Of a stretch of 64,000 nt of DNA, positions 1 through 10,883 are shown in pieces. The stretch is from Leucosporidium creatinivorum (taxonomy: Eukaryota > Basidiomycota > Microbotryomycetes > Leucosporidiales > Leucosporidiaceae): the NCBI GenBank assembly GCA_001600635.1, contig BCKL01000017.1, positions 266,003 through 330,002 on the forward strand, written 5' to 3'. Position 1 is the stretch's first letter. Each line of letters begins with the position of its first letter. The notes below the pieces were generated by a model. That model did no database searches. It had not been told where the DNA came from and saw nothing but the letters and a program-made list of their open reading frames with translations. The translations under genes were made by a program, and so were the position numbers.

Positions 1-745
1 CTCGGCGTCGGCGCTGCCCAAGATCCCCTCTGCTGCTCCCTCGGGAGCGACCGCTAGGCTGCCGTCGAAGGAGGGGACGGTGATAAGAGGAGAGTCCCAT
101 CGTGCCGCCGATGAAGGCTCCTCGAAGCGTGAGATGAGGTTCTCGAGCCTATGGAGCGAGAGCACCGGTCAGCGGGAGCCGAGAGTCCTCGCAAAAGCTC
201 TGCACTGACGTCGGCTCAATGTAGGACGAGGTGGACGGTCGTGTAGCGTTCCATTCTGCGCACTTTGCCGGTGGGGTAGCGATGAAGACCTGCTCGGCGT
301 TAGGGTCAGCTTCGCCTTTTTGTGGCTCGGCGGCTCGACTCACCGTGCAGGGCCTGACTGAAGCTTCCCTCGCCGCGCAGTACATCTGATACCGACTGCC
401 CTTGATGTAGTTCATCGCGTCGACGATCACGATGGTCTCCTTGTTGATGGCGCGAACGACAGCACTGAAGAGGGTCGCCCGAGCTGGCTTCTCGGCGCGG
501 CTGTCTGTTGCGAGGAAGCACCGATTGGTTAGACGTATTCTTTGGATCCTTCTCGAATTGCACTCACCATCATAAGAGCTCTTGGCCAGCCCCAGCGACT
601 CGTCGTTGATCACCACCGTCTTCAAGCGGGCGATTGCTGGCGGTGTTGAAGGCAGTGCAAGCTTGGCGGCGAGAAAGCTGGAGAGCTCCTGCGCTCGGGT
701 CGATTTGCCGCTCGAAGGGAAGCCTACAAGCGTGACGAGAGCCAT
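1..745 (-). CDS. KTI12: KTI12, Elongator-associated P-loop protein (3' part outside window)
   Basis: Kti12 is a P-loop protein, related to tRNA-Ser(Sec) kinases, that regulates Elongator-dependent modification of wobble uridine in tRNA. The protein starts at 745 with MALVTLVGFPSSGKSTRAQE, the Walker A loop typical of Kti12. A later segment reads VIVDAMNYIKGSRYQMYCAA, which matches the family around Walker B. Three introns are seen on the minus strand (about 569-509, 346-298 and 209-149), each with GT-AG ends and two with CTGAC branch points. The last exon in the window contains RFEEPSSAARWDSPL, a family signature. The reading frame leaves the window at base 1, so the C-terminal half is missing here. 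It diverges from the enoyl-CoA hydratase gene about 300 bases away. The identification is secure; exact intron edges are by eye. Confidence 0.93.
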
Positions 746-1046
746 TGCAGCTCGGAGAGAAGGGGAGCGCCTTTTTGTTGAAGAGGGGTCGTTGAAGCGA
801 GAAGGAGTGGTAGGATATGACTGAGCAGTAGGAGCTGTAGCTGAGTCGTAGCGAGGTGCTGAACGAGGTGAAGTGCGAGAGACGATGATGTAGCGAGAAG
901 CCAACCTCCGCACGGCTCGACGACTTGGACTCGAACTCGGTGAAACAGCCCTTGTGCTTCCGCCGCTCACTTCGCTTGGGTCCAACAGCTCATTTTCGAC
1001 TCTCTGTACCTCAGCCGCTCTTCTCTACCCGCCAACACACATCAGC
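746..1046. promoter_or_regulatory. divergent intergenic region between KTI12 and the hydratase gene
   Basis: About 300 bases separate two divergent start codons, so the stretch must hold both promoters. I see no clear TATA box. It contains CT-rich stretches and the CTGTAG and TCGGCG-type motifs that recur in non-coding sequence of this window. Confidence 0.5.
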
Positions 1047-2345
1047 ATGTTCCAGCTGCCCGCTCTCCGCCTCGCAGGCGCAACTCGCGTCGGATCCCTG
1101 CAGCGCTTCCCTCGCCCGTCCACGGTCCGGTTCCTCTCTACAGCACCGACCTACGAGAATATCATCCTCAGTACTCCTGCTCCTGGCGTTACTCTCATCA
1201 CTCTCAACCGGCCCAAGGCGCTCAACGGTCCGTCGGCGTCTCGCTCGCCTTGTCTGCTGTCTTGCAGCTCGCTGACAGCTGCCTTCGCTACGCCCGAACA
1301 GCTCTTAGCTCCCCTCTCTTCACCGAGCTGAACGCCGCCCTCCGCGAGGCTGCCACGGACGACTCAGTCGGCGCCGTCGTTCTCACGGGCAGCGACAAAG
1401 CGTTCGCCGCTGGAGCCGACATCAAGGAGATGAAGGACAAGGAGTTTGCCGAAGTGTACAAGACCGACTTTCTGGCCCACTGGACCGAGGTCACCAAGTT
1501 CCGCAAGCCCATCGTCGCCGCTGTCAGTGGTTACGCGGTGAGTGGGGCTCAGCCTGAGATCCAGGTAAGGGAAGCTGGGTGCTGATGCTTTCATTTGGTC
1601 CACTACAGCTCGGTGGAGGATGTGAGCTCGCCATGATGTGAGTTACAGGTCTCTTTGCTGCGCCGAGTCGATGAATGCTAGCCCTTCGGCTCCGGCGAAT
1701 CCCTCGCTGATCCCGGTTGTCACTCTTAACAGGTGCGACATCATCCTCGCTGCTCCTACCGCCGTCTTTGGTCAGCCCGAAATCAACGTACGCTCCATCT
1801 CATGCTCCTAGCTTCCCTCGCTGACCTCGGCGATGCCTTCGCAGCTCGGAGTCATTCCCGGCGCCGGTGGAACTCAACGTCTCACTCACGCCATCGGCAA
1901 GTCGAGGGCCATGGAGATTGTCCTCACCGGCAAGAATTTCTCGGCTCAGGACGCCGCCGCATGGGGTCTCGTGTCGAGGGTTGTCGAGGAGGGAAGTGTC
2001 GTCGATGAGGCGGTCAAGGTCGCTGGACAGATTGCCAAGAAGGGCAGGGTCGCCGTGCAGAGTGCCAAGGAGGGTGTCAACGCTGGTGAGTGCTCTTCAC
2101 TCTGAAGCTCTGGGGTGCCCGCTGACATCTCGGCGCTCCCTTTGGCAGCCTACGAGTTGAGCCTCGCCGAGGGTCTTCACGTCGAGAGGCGTCTCTTCCA
2201 CCAGCTGTTCGCTACCGTGCGTTCTTGGGGCCACGAGAGCTGCCTTTCCAGCCTGCTGACCGCCCTCGCACACCTGCAGAACGACCAAAAGATCGGCATG
2301 AAGGCGTTCGCCGAGAAGAAGAAGCCCGAGTGGACCCACACGTAA
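1047..2345 (+). CDS. ECHS1: mitochondrial short-chain enoyl-CoA hydratase (crotonase family)
   Basis: This enzyme hydrates trans-2-enoyl-CoA to 3-hydroxyacyl-CoA in mitochondrial beta-oxidation. The start at 1047 gives an Arg-rich, Ser-rich N-terminus ([20 protein letters not shown]) that looks like a mitochondrial presequence. Crotonase motifs follow in order: [11 protein letters not shown] (oxyanion hole), [20 protein letters not shown] carrying the first catalytic Glu, and [19 protein letters not shown] carrying the second. The C-terminus [13 protein letters not shown] is typical of the family. There are six introns; the first runs 1228-1301, and it restores the reading [14 protein letters not shown]. 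The last exon starts near 2280 and the stop is TAA at 2343-2345. The protein is about 290 residues, the usual length. Both catalytic Glu residues are present, so it should be active. Confidence 0.95.
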
Positions 2346-2656
2346 ACCTGCTGTACCCTCCCATACTCGACTTGCCAACGAAGCATGTCAATCAGTGCCT
2401 CAAGCTTGGTCGAGCTGCCATGACTCGCTGCAGAAAATTGGTCAGGAGCTCGTTCGGCGAGGAGGCCACGGTTGCTCTTTTGAGCCTCTCGGAGGTCGAC
2501 TGCAGGCGAACGGAGCTCGGTCTAGGTAGCCACATTCTGCCACAGAACGCTCGCCTTGGCAGATCTCGACAACACCTCCTCTTTCTGCTTCTTACTGCGT
2601 CACCGCGCCACTTCTCGCTTTCTCCTTCAACCAAACCTCACCTCGAACAATCAATC

Positions 2657-4552
2657 ATGCCTACCAACCCTTTCAGCGATCATTCTTCTGCTACCGGCCC
2701 TACTGAGCCTCCACCCGCGTACAGCAAAGCGCCCCAGCAAGATGGGCATCTCGCTGCTCCTCAGGGAGGCAATGCCGGTCAAGATTCCGACTACTCCTCG
2801 GACGATGATGACGGGCCTATCCCTCATGAGGCGAGAGGAGACATCGCGGACGAGTTGAGGGAGCTGCCTCCTGGCTGGACGCGCGAATTTGATGCCAAGT
2901 GAGTACATTTCCCCTCGCCGAAGGGGCATTTTGGCGATGACGGAGGCGTCGCAAGGCGAATGTTTGAAAGGGGGCAGGCAAAGAGTGCATTTGTTGACTA
3001 TCTACATCACCTACAGCTCCGAGCACTACTTCTATGTTGATACGACCAAGACTCCTCCTCGTTCGATCTGGGTCCACCCTTTTGACGTGAGTAGGCTGAT
3101 CAGCTGTAGCAGTGCTGGCGCTGACCGCACATATCAAATCTCCTTACCCTTCTTCAGGACGTGAGCCCTCTGGACTCTCGCTTTCTCCGAGCCGAAGACC
3201 AGCGCCGAGCTGACCTTGCCCTCGCAGCCTGAGTACATCGCCTCGATCCCCGACAGCGAGCGCCAGCAGTACGCTCCTCCTTCCGAGGCTCCTCCTTCCG
3301 CCGACTCCAAGGGCGACGTCAAGCACCGCGACCACCTGCCCTCCCAGATGGGCGGCGCCTCGGCGTCGACTTCGGCGCACGCTTCGGGTAGCGGCCAGCA
3401 CCAGCAACAGCAACAGCCCGAGGAGAAGCGCACCCTCGGCAGGAAGATGAAGGACAAGCTTACTGGATCGTCGCATGATGAGCGTGTGGCCGACAGGAAG
3501 CATCAGCAAGAGGAAGAGATGAAGCTCTACCAGCAGCACCTCATCCGCCGCAAGAAGATCCTCGAGGCTCAACGCAACGGCACCTACCGCTCCGCCTACG
3601 CTGCACCTTCGTCTCCCTACACGAGGGTGACCTATGGAGGAGGATACCCTGGTTACGGAGGGTATTCTCGTTACGGCGGCGGTGGCTATTATGGCGGTAA
3701 CATGGGCTACGGGATGGGAGGGGGGTATGGTGGGATGAGAGGAGGGTATGGTGGAGGGTACAGTCGCTACGGCGGTGGTGGCTTAGGCATGGGCGGAGCT
3801 GGAGCTGGGCTGTTGGGCGGTGAGTTTCTCTTCAGTCCGAAGGCCTCAGTTCTCTTCACTCCGAAGGCCTCAGACCACCTCTCTAACGCTTTTGCACGTT
3901 TATAGGAATGATGTTAGGAGGGCTCATGGCTCGTTTATTCACTACAGCGACCGGGGGACGCCAGGCTGACCTCTTCGCGCCCACAGTTCTGAGCCAACGA
4001 CCGAAGGCGACGAGGAGGCTTCCACTACCCTCCAAGGCATTGCAGTACACGCGACAGTGCTTCTTGTATCTAATCAAACCTCACTGTGTCCATGTAGCCT
4101 CCTCGGGCAGAGTAGAGACGAGTGAGTGCGAGCCCCAGCCTTCGCCGAACCTCGGCGCGGCGCCTGGACCGTCTCTGTACTGCTCTCTGGAGGTTGCGGC
4201 GGTTGGACAGCTACTTACAACTCACAAACTCTCCCTCGGCTATCGAGTGCAGCCGGTCGCTGTAAGCTATGAGATAACTACCTTCGGCGTTCGGCGCTGG
4301 TCAACTCAGCGAGTTTGCGACTCTCAAGGGGCTTTCTGGGACGCTGTATCTCGCCAGCGCTCACTGTTTTTACTCCTTGTCGACCTGAAGAGCTCCCCAC
4401 CTTCGGCCAAAGATCGACCTTCTCGCGCACAGGCCTCGTTGACCTCCGGCTCTCGAGCCCCCGCGCATCTTGAACTTCGACCACGTCCTCGTCTCTCCAA
4501 GCGTCGACTTCTCGCCCTCTGTAGCACCGGGAGCAACAGGAGCACCTGCTGA
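2657..4552 (+). CDS. WW-domain protein with Gly/Tyr-rich tail
   Basis: The protein starts MPTNPFSDHSSATGPTEPPP and carries one WW domain around residues 72-105: LPPGWTREFDANSEHYFYVD, then TPPRSIWVHPFD and DPEYIASIP. WW domains bind Pro-rich peptides; this protein also contains a PPPAY motif of its own, a possible WW ligand. After it come a Gln-rich stretch, a basic Lys/Arg-rich segment with LGRKMKDKLTG, and a tail of GGYGG/GGGYG repeats. Introns lie at 2899-3016, 3087-3157 and 3161-3227, and the last two flank a 3-base exon. A further intron at 3822-3905 (CTAAC branch point) leads into GMMLGGLMARLF, and this frame stays open to 4552. The sequence after about 3960 looks like untranslated DNA, so the true stop is probably earlier; if the last intron is retained the protein ends at 3905. 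The family is found in basidiomycetes; its role is unknown. Confidence 0.72.
3826..3873 (+). repeat. 24-base tandem duplication in the last intron of the WW gene
   Basis: Two adjacent 24-base units (3826-3849 and 3850-3873) differ at one base. They lie just inside the donor of the intron at 3822. If the intron is retained they would encode an imperfect eight-residue repeat (FSPKAS, FTPKAS) before a stop at 3905. Confidence 0.9.
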
Positions 4553-4557
4553 GCAAG

Positions 4558-7500
4558 ATGCAGGGCATGCCGCCTCGCCTCGTGAGTCCCTTCCTTAGCT
4601 CAGCGAGCAGCGACGCTCACACGCTGGGGCCCACGACAGCAAATGCCAGCTTCGCCCAATCCTTACGGTCCGGTATCACCTGGCGCAAGCACAGCACAGT
4701 ATGCGCACTTTGTTGCTTCGCCAGCAGACTACAGCCAGCAATCGCTGCCGTTCGGCGGAGGTGGACGAGGAGCGAGCGGAGGACAACACGCATCGGGAGT
4801 ATCAGGCGGAAGCTACGGCAACGCTCAGTACTACAACGGTCCCAGCCCACCGCACCAGCCTTTCTACTCGCCTGGTCATGCACAACAGCCCATGGCTCGC
4901 TCAGCTTCCACCTCGAACGCCGGCGTCGCTTCTCCCAGCTCGTTCCACCCGCCCTACTTTCCTCCAACCTCATCTCCAATGCCCTACACTCCGACGTCGA
5001 CCTCACCGACTCTCACCTTCGCCCCTCACCCACTTCGTAGCAAGCTCGGCCATGCTTCAACCCCTTCCTTCGTTCCTCCTGGTGCGCAACATCGCCGACC
5101 GGGCAGCATCTCACTCCGCCCTCCTCCTTCGCTCAAGAGTCCTACTTTGTCGAGGTCGGGATCTACGAGTCCGGGCCTCTCCGTAGTGCCCGAGAAGGAG
5201 GAGAAGAAGCGGAAGGTGATGGTCCGAGTCCCGCTCGAGGGCAGTGAGGAAGATGAGGAGGGACTCAAGGAGCGGAAAAGGAGTAGTATGCAGCGCGCTC
5301 CGCTCGGTGTGGAAGCCAAGCGCCGGAGGCTGGCAGTGATGGCGGAGGATGAGGAAGCGGGCGATGTGCTTCTCGAGGGAGACGAGCTGGTCAGCAGGGA
5401 GCAGCACTTCGAAGAGGCCAAGATGGTGGGACTACCGGAGACTATCGACGTCTATCTTCCCGGGAAGACTGCGTGGGAGGAGGTGAGGGAAATGATTAGC
5501 GACGAGATCAAGGAGCGGTTCGGCGAAGACGTGAGTGGAGCTGAGGTTTCGCTCTCCGCTCCAAGCTGACCTTTATACATGCGAGTAGATCTTCAACATG
5601 CCGTCCGATCGCCAACTCTTCACCGAACGCAGCCACCCCTTCCTTCAGACTCCCCCTCCTCAATCGCCTCTCGTCAACCAAGGCCACTTCCGCACCGGCT
5701 CCCTCTTCTCCACACCTTCGTCCTTCCCTCCTCGTCTTCAGACCGCCCTCGACACGTTCACTCGCGGCATCAAGGGCCATACCTCCTCAGCGTCGATGGG
5801 TGGTCCCCTCACGAGGAGCTTCGCCATGCCCAACTGGGGAGCGTCGAGGCCTTCCCCTTCGACCGTTCCTCTCCCCGAGAGCCCCTCGGTCGGTCTAGCA
5901 CCAGGCTACTTTCCCTCGGTGGCTCAAACGCCCTCCCCTTCGGTTCCAGGCGGCTCGGCGGCATCGCCCCTCTCCAACGCCCGAGGTCGTCGACTTACTC
6001 TCGCCGAGCTCAATCGCGGGTTTGGCGTCGCCGAGGAGGACGAGCAGGAAGCAGAGATCCTTCACTCAGCTCCCTCGAGGCGCAACTCGGGCATGTCGGT
6101 CAAGACGGGCGTGGCGAGCCTCTCGGACATCGCTACCAACAGCGGCGAGGAGGACAGCGACGCCGACGTCGCCACCGATCCATCCGACGAGGAAGATCAT
6201 CAGCGCTCTCGTGACCTTCGGCGCTCGCTGCACGCTCACCAGAACTCGCTGGGCACGGAAGCGATGGCGATGAAAAGGGAGGCGCTTAGGCGCGGCCAGG
6301 ATGGAAGTTACTCGGGCGAGGAGGGAGGTTACGATGGGTCGGAGGATGGGGAAGGAGATTTGAGCGAGGGGGAGTAAGTACAGCAATCCGTCGGAGGAGG
6401 AGCGCGCGAGGAGGAGAGCCGTCATTCGCACTCAATCGCGGTCGGTGCTCGAGCACCGGACGAGGAAGGCTCATGCTCCGCCCCGCTTTGGAGATGGGAG
6501 CGTTGTCTCGGGAGGTCTCGAGCCTCCCGAAGACCACCTCATCTTCGAAGCACCGAGCGACGTCGACCGGTCGCCCATCGCCAAGAACCACGCCGAGCAG
6601 TCGCAGGAGAAGGGTTCGCACAAGGTCACCTCCAACTTCTCCTTCCCTCCCAAGACCCCTCCTCGTCTTCTACCTCCAACTCGCGGCTCCGACAACCTCC
6701 ATCTAGAGCCAACGCCTGCCATCGACCGATTCGACCTGTCGGCGGCTTCGCTCTCCTCGCCGGCCCCTCCGCCAAACTTCTCCAAGTCGCTCAACGTCAC
6801 AGCCCCAGAGTTCGTCTTCGGCGGAGCAGCAAAGACCGACGACCTTCGAGTGACCGTTTCGCCTACATTCGGCCGCAGGTCGAGCACGACCTCACTAGGC
6901 TCGGCGGGATTCGGTCCCTTCGGCGCGCCTGGATCCCTCAGCGTCGACTCGCCGACGCTCACTCCTCCTTTGACGAGCATCAGTCCGGCGGCCCCCGAGT
7001 TTGTGCCTTCCTACAAGGCGACGAACCCCGACCCACCTTCCGAAGATCCCACCCCCTCGCCCGAGCTCTCGGCGCCTCAGTACTCCACCTTCGACTTTCA
7101 GCCTCCCAGCGACGCTCCGACGCTTCCCATCCCACCCACACTCTCTCGCAACCCTCCTTCGTCGCGCGGTCCTCTTCCTCCCATCCCACTTACCTCGGTC
7201 ACCCACTCGGTCGGCGTCAAGCGCCAGAAAGTCGACGCCGACTCAACGACTGGCCATCTCTACTTCTCGGGGTCCTCCACCACCTCTCACACGCTTCGCA
7301 CGCCTCCTCATCCCTCCCCTCAGCGAGCGAACGCTACGCAGGACGCCGACACGTCGTCCTCGCTCTCCGACCGCGAGTCCAAAACGAACGACGACTCCGC
7401 TGAGCAGTCACTCGCCAGCACAACGGGTGGAGACGATCCCCTTCCCGAGCAGTACGCTCCCAACCAACACCTCGGACGCTCCTTCACCTCTTCAGGACGG

Positions 7501-10500
7501 CCCTTCACCCTCCGTCCCGCCGCTTCCTTGTCCCCTGACGGTCGAGTCGTCGGCTTCACGACGCGGCGGCCGGCCATTCCCCAGTTCGGTGCGGCCGACG
7601 AAACGCCGAGGAAGGATGGAGGAGTGGCAGAGAGGATGCTGCAGAGTCCGAGCGATTCGGGCGGAAGGAGTAGGACGGCCAGCAGGACAAGGGAGGAACG
7701 GAGAGAGAGCGTCGATGATATCGCGCTGCCGAGTCGGTCGAGGCCCAGTAGTCAGGCGATTGCGATCCCGCAGAGGCTGGATAAGACTGGTTCAGCTATC
7801 GAAGAGGTGAGCTTCGTTCCTCCAATCGCCGATTGGCCCATGCTGACTCCGACTTCGGCGCAGGACGGCGAGGACGACGTCTTTGGCTCGGAGGCCATGC
7901 CCCTCACCCCCGACGACGACTCAGGCGAGGGAGAAGACGAGGACGACTACCCCCTCCGCATCCTCGAGGACATCATCTCGACTCAGTTCGAAGGACTACG
8001 CGAGGAGCTCTCTGGCCTGACTTCGCTCAAAGAGGGTATCGACTCGCTTAAGGGCGAGGCTGTCCTCGACGCCCTGGCAGCTCGTCTCGAGGGTATCATC
8101 GCCGATGCAAGAACCGCCGATGCCGACGAGAGAGTCTCGGCGCTCAAGGACGTCGTCGACGAGGGACAGAAGCGGACGGAGGAGGCGCTGCTCGGCGCCA
8201 TCCAGGACCTCAAGGCTCAGTACCAAGCTACTCGCATGATCGTCACGGCGCCTACCTCCCCCGAAGCCAACTCGGTCGATTTCTCGGACGACTTGCGCGA
8301 TAGCCTCGTCGATGCCGTCTCGAAGGCGGTTCACGGCCAACTCATTCCTTCGCCCGCCGAGCCGACGCGCGACACCAAGGAGGCGCTACGCGAGGTCATC
8401 GAGGCCGCCATCAAGCCGCTCATGGAGCTAGTCGTCACCTCCTCGACTCTCGCCACTCGCTCGCCTTCCGACACTTCGACCGACCTCCTCATCAGGCTCG
8501 ACACTTCTCTCACCTCTCTCCTCGCTCGAACCGGATCGATCACCTCCTCGCTCTCCACCTCCGCCGAGCTCAGCTTCAAAGACCGCGCCTCCCTCATCGA
8601 GGAGCTCCAATCCTCCATCAAGTCGATCACCCTCCAACCTCCCGCCGTCAACGTCGACGCCGACGACCTCGTCTTCCGCCTCGCTCTCGCCATCCAGCCT
8701 CAGCTCAACCGCATCTTCGAGCGCTTCGGCGACAAGAAGAAGGAGACGGCCGAGTACCTCGTCGAGCAACTGCGACCGGTCGTTGAGGCGAGCAAGGGCG
8801 CCGAGTCGTACTCTCTGGATCAGGAGATGCTCGTCGAGGCTTTGGTCGAAAAGATAAAGTCGCTCATTGCCAGCGCAGCGCCCACCACCGCCATCGCCTC
8901 CGACTCTGCACCGCTCGACCTCGAAGCTCTCGTCGACCGTATCGCCGCAGCTCGACCGAAGGGGGAAGATTGGTCGACTCGCTTCGACTCGCTGCAGAAG
9001 GCGCTCGAGGGAGATAGCGGCTCAGGTCGAGCAGAAGCGACGGTCCATATTGCTCTCGAGGCGCTACAGAAGGACATCGGAGCTCGCCTGGACGCTTCCG
9101 ACAAGCTCGTCGCCGAGCAGATCTCGGCTCTTCGTCCCTCCGACCGCGTCGCGGACCTCGAAGCACAGAGAGTTGCTGCTTCGTCCAGCGCAAACTGCAC
9201 GAACTGACTTCGCGCTTCCCCCACAGACTCGCCAAGGCGCGCAACGACCACGGCAAAGCTCGCAGCGAGAAGGCCACCCTCGCCGACCGTCTCGAGGCCG
9301 ACCGCACACGCTACACCGCCGAGCTCGACAAGCTCAAGACCGAAGCGCTGGAGCGGGACGCCAGGACGAAGGAGGCCGAGCTCGAGAAAACCCTCCTCAC
9401 CCAGACCATCGAGCGCCTTCGAGCCGAGCTCGCCGCCTCCCAGTCCTCCAACGAGCAACTCGCCACTCAGCTCGCTCAGTCGAAGGAGAAGGAGGAAGCA
9501 TCGCACTCCAAAGAGCTCAAGCACGTAGCCGAGGTCGCCAAACAGCAAGCCCGGTCCCGAGTACTCGATGCAGCCGTCGATTCGGCGAAGACTCGAGCCG
9601 ACGCTCTTTCGGCTGAGGTGGCGCAAGTGCGCGGCGAGTTAGAAGGAGTGAAGAGGAGTAATGAGGTGCTGATGGAGGAGAAGACGTCGATTGATCGGGT
9701 TTGTCAGATGGAGAGGGAGATGGCTGCTGTGGCAAGGGGAGAGATCATTGCGTTGGAGAAGCGGGTCGCCGCTCAGGTGTGTTGACTCTTGCTCTCTTCT
9801 CTCTTCTCTCTGTACGATAGCTCACCCTCTACTCTCGTCGAGCAGGACGACCGCATCCTCAACCTCACCCGCGTCAAAGCGACTCAGCAACAACTCCTCG
9901 CGAAAGCCAACGTCCGAGTCCTCACCCTCAAGAAGGCAGCGGACGACCTCCCCTCCGCCCTTCATCGGATCGAGCAACTCGCGGCGAGCACTTCCATCAT
10001 CGAGGATCGCCTGAACGCCAGCGAGGCGAGCAGGACCGAGGCACTCGTCGAGACGGAGGCGTACAGGGAGAGGTTCGCTACGTTGGAGGTCGATTTAATG
10101 AGGATGAAGGAGGCGGTGAGGAGCGAGTTGGAGGAGACTGCGGAGAAGTTGACGTCGCTGGCGGAGGAGAAGAGTAGGGTCGAGGAAGAGGGTGAGAGGC
10201 TGAGGGAGGAGAACGCCGAGCTGCTTCAAGTCCTCAGCGCCGATGGACGACAAGATCAGCATCCCTCTTCCCTCTACTCGACGCCCGACTCGAACCCTCC
10301 TACACTCTTCGCACCTCAATCGCTTTACGGCTACCCCCAACCGACCCTCCTCCACTCCGCCCGCGAAGACGAGGACGACGACTCCGGCTCCGAAGGGACG
10401 ATCCACGAAGGCTCAGTCTCCCACCTCGCCGTCTCCCCTACCCCCAGCCTTGGTGGAAGGTCCATCGTGGTGGATGATTCGGGGTGGTGGTCCTCGTCGT

Positions 10501-10502
10501 AG
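4558..10502 (+). CDS. long Ser/Pro-rich protein with C-terminal coiled coil; frame broken twice
   Basis: I do not recognise this gene. It starts with an eight-residue first exon (MQGMPPRL, 4558-4581), then an intron to about 4639. Exon 2 is Ser/Pro/Gly-rich and ends with a compact segment, ETIDVYLPGKTAWEEVREMI. After an intron at about 5530-5588 comes a long low-complexity region to about 7800, then acidic sequence, and from about 7950 to 10240 an extended coiled coil rich in Glu, Lys, Leu and Ala. An intron lies near 9777-9845. The product would be about 1,850 residues. The frame is interrupted near 6375, where AGTA occurs twice in tandem and a stop follows, and again near 9150-9190, where the coiled coil continues in another frame (VQRKLHELTSRFPHRLAKAR) with no convincing intron. 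Clear coding character continues on both sides of each break, so recent mutation or assembly error is likely. A scaffold or cytoskeletal role is possible but unproven. Confidence 0.72.
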
Positions 10503-10883
10503 ACTGTTCTCTCGTTAGCTCTCCCCTGCCCTCTCGCTCGTTACATCCTCGCTCCCTCGCTCGCATTTTCGTACTCTCCGCTCGCTCGTTCTACCAACCA
10601 TTGGCTATACACCCTCGCATGAGAGAATCAAGACCTCGTTTGTTCGTTCACTCGTCTGGGCACTCGAGAGGGTCAGAGAGCGGCTCTGGTCTGCTCGCTG
10701 AAGCCTGCGCGGAGGTCGACTTCGGAGTCGGGCTTCACGACACGCTGCGATACGATACGATACGATACAATGCAGCCCTCACAAGCGTGCAACCGGCGCG
10801 AATAAACGATCCTCCCCCACTGCTCCTCGTGCGAAAATCGAAACTGCTCCCTCCCCTCTCGCCCCCTTCCAAGACCCCGCACC
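10503..10883. other. convergent intergenic region
   Basis: This 380-base stretch separates the 3' ends of the coiled-coil gene and PCH2. It contains a CGATA microsatellite (four units at 10748-10767) and CT-rich sequence. I see no gene in it. Confidence 0.6.
10748..10767 (+). repeat. CGATA microsatellite, four units
   Basis: Four perfect CGATA units occur in the convergent intergenic region between the coiled-coil gene and PCH2. Confidence 0.9.

Noticed and set aside
9208-9226. CTGAC...CACAG acceptor as the end of an intron in the coiled-coil gene
   Set aside because: No donor upstream keeps the frame, and the sequence that would be removed reads as good coiled coil in the next frame; a frame break fits better.
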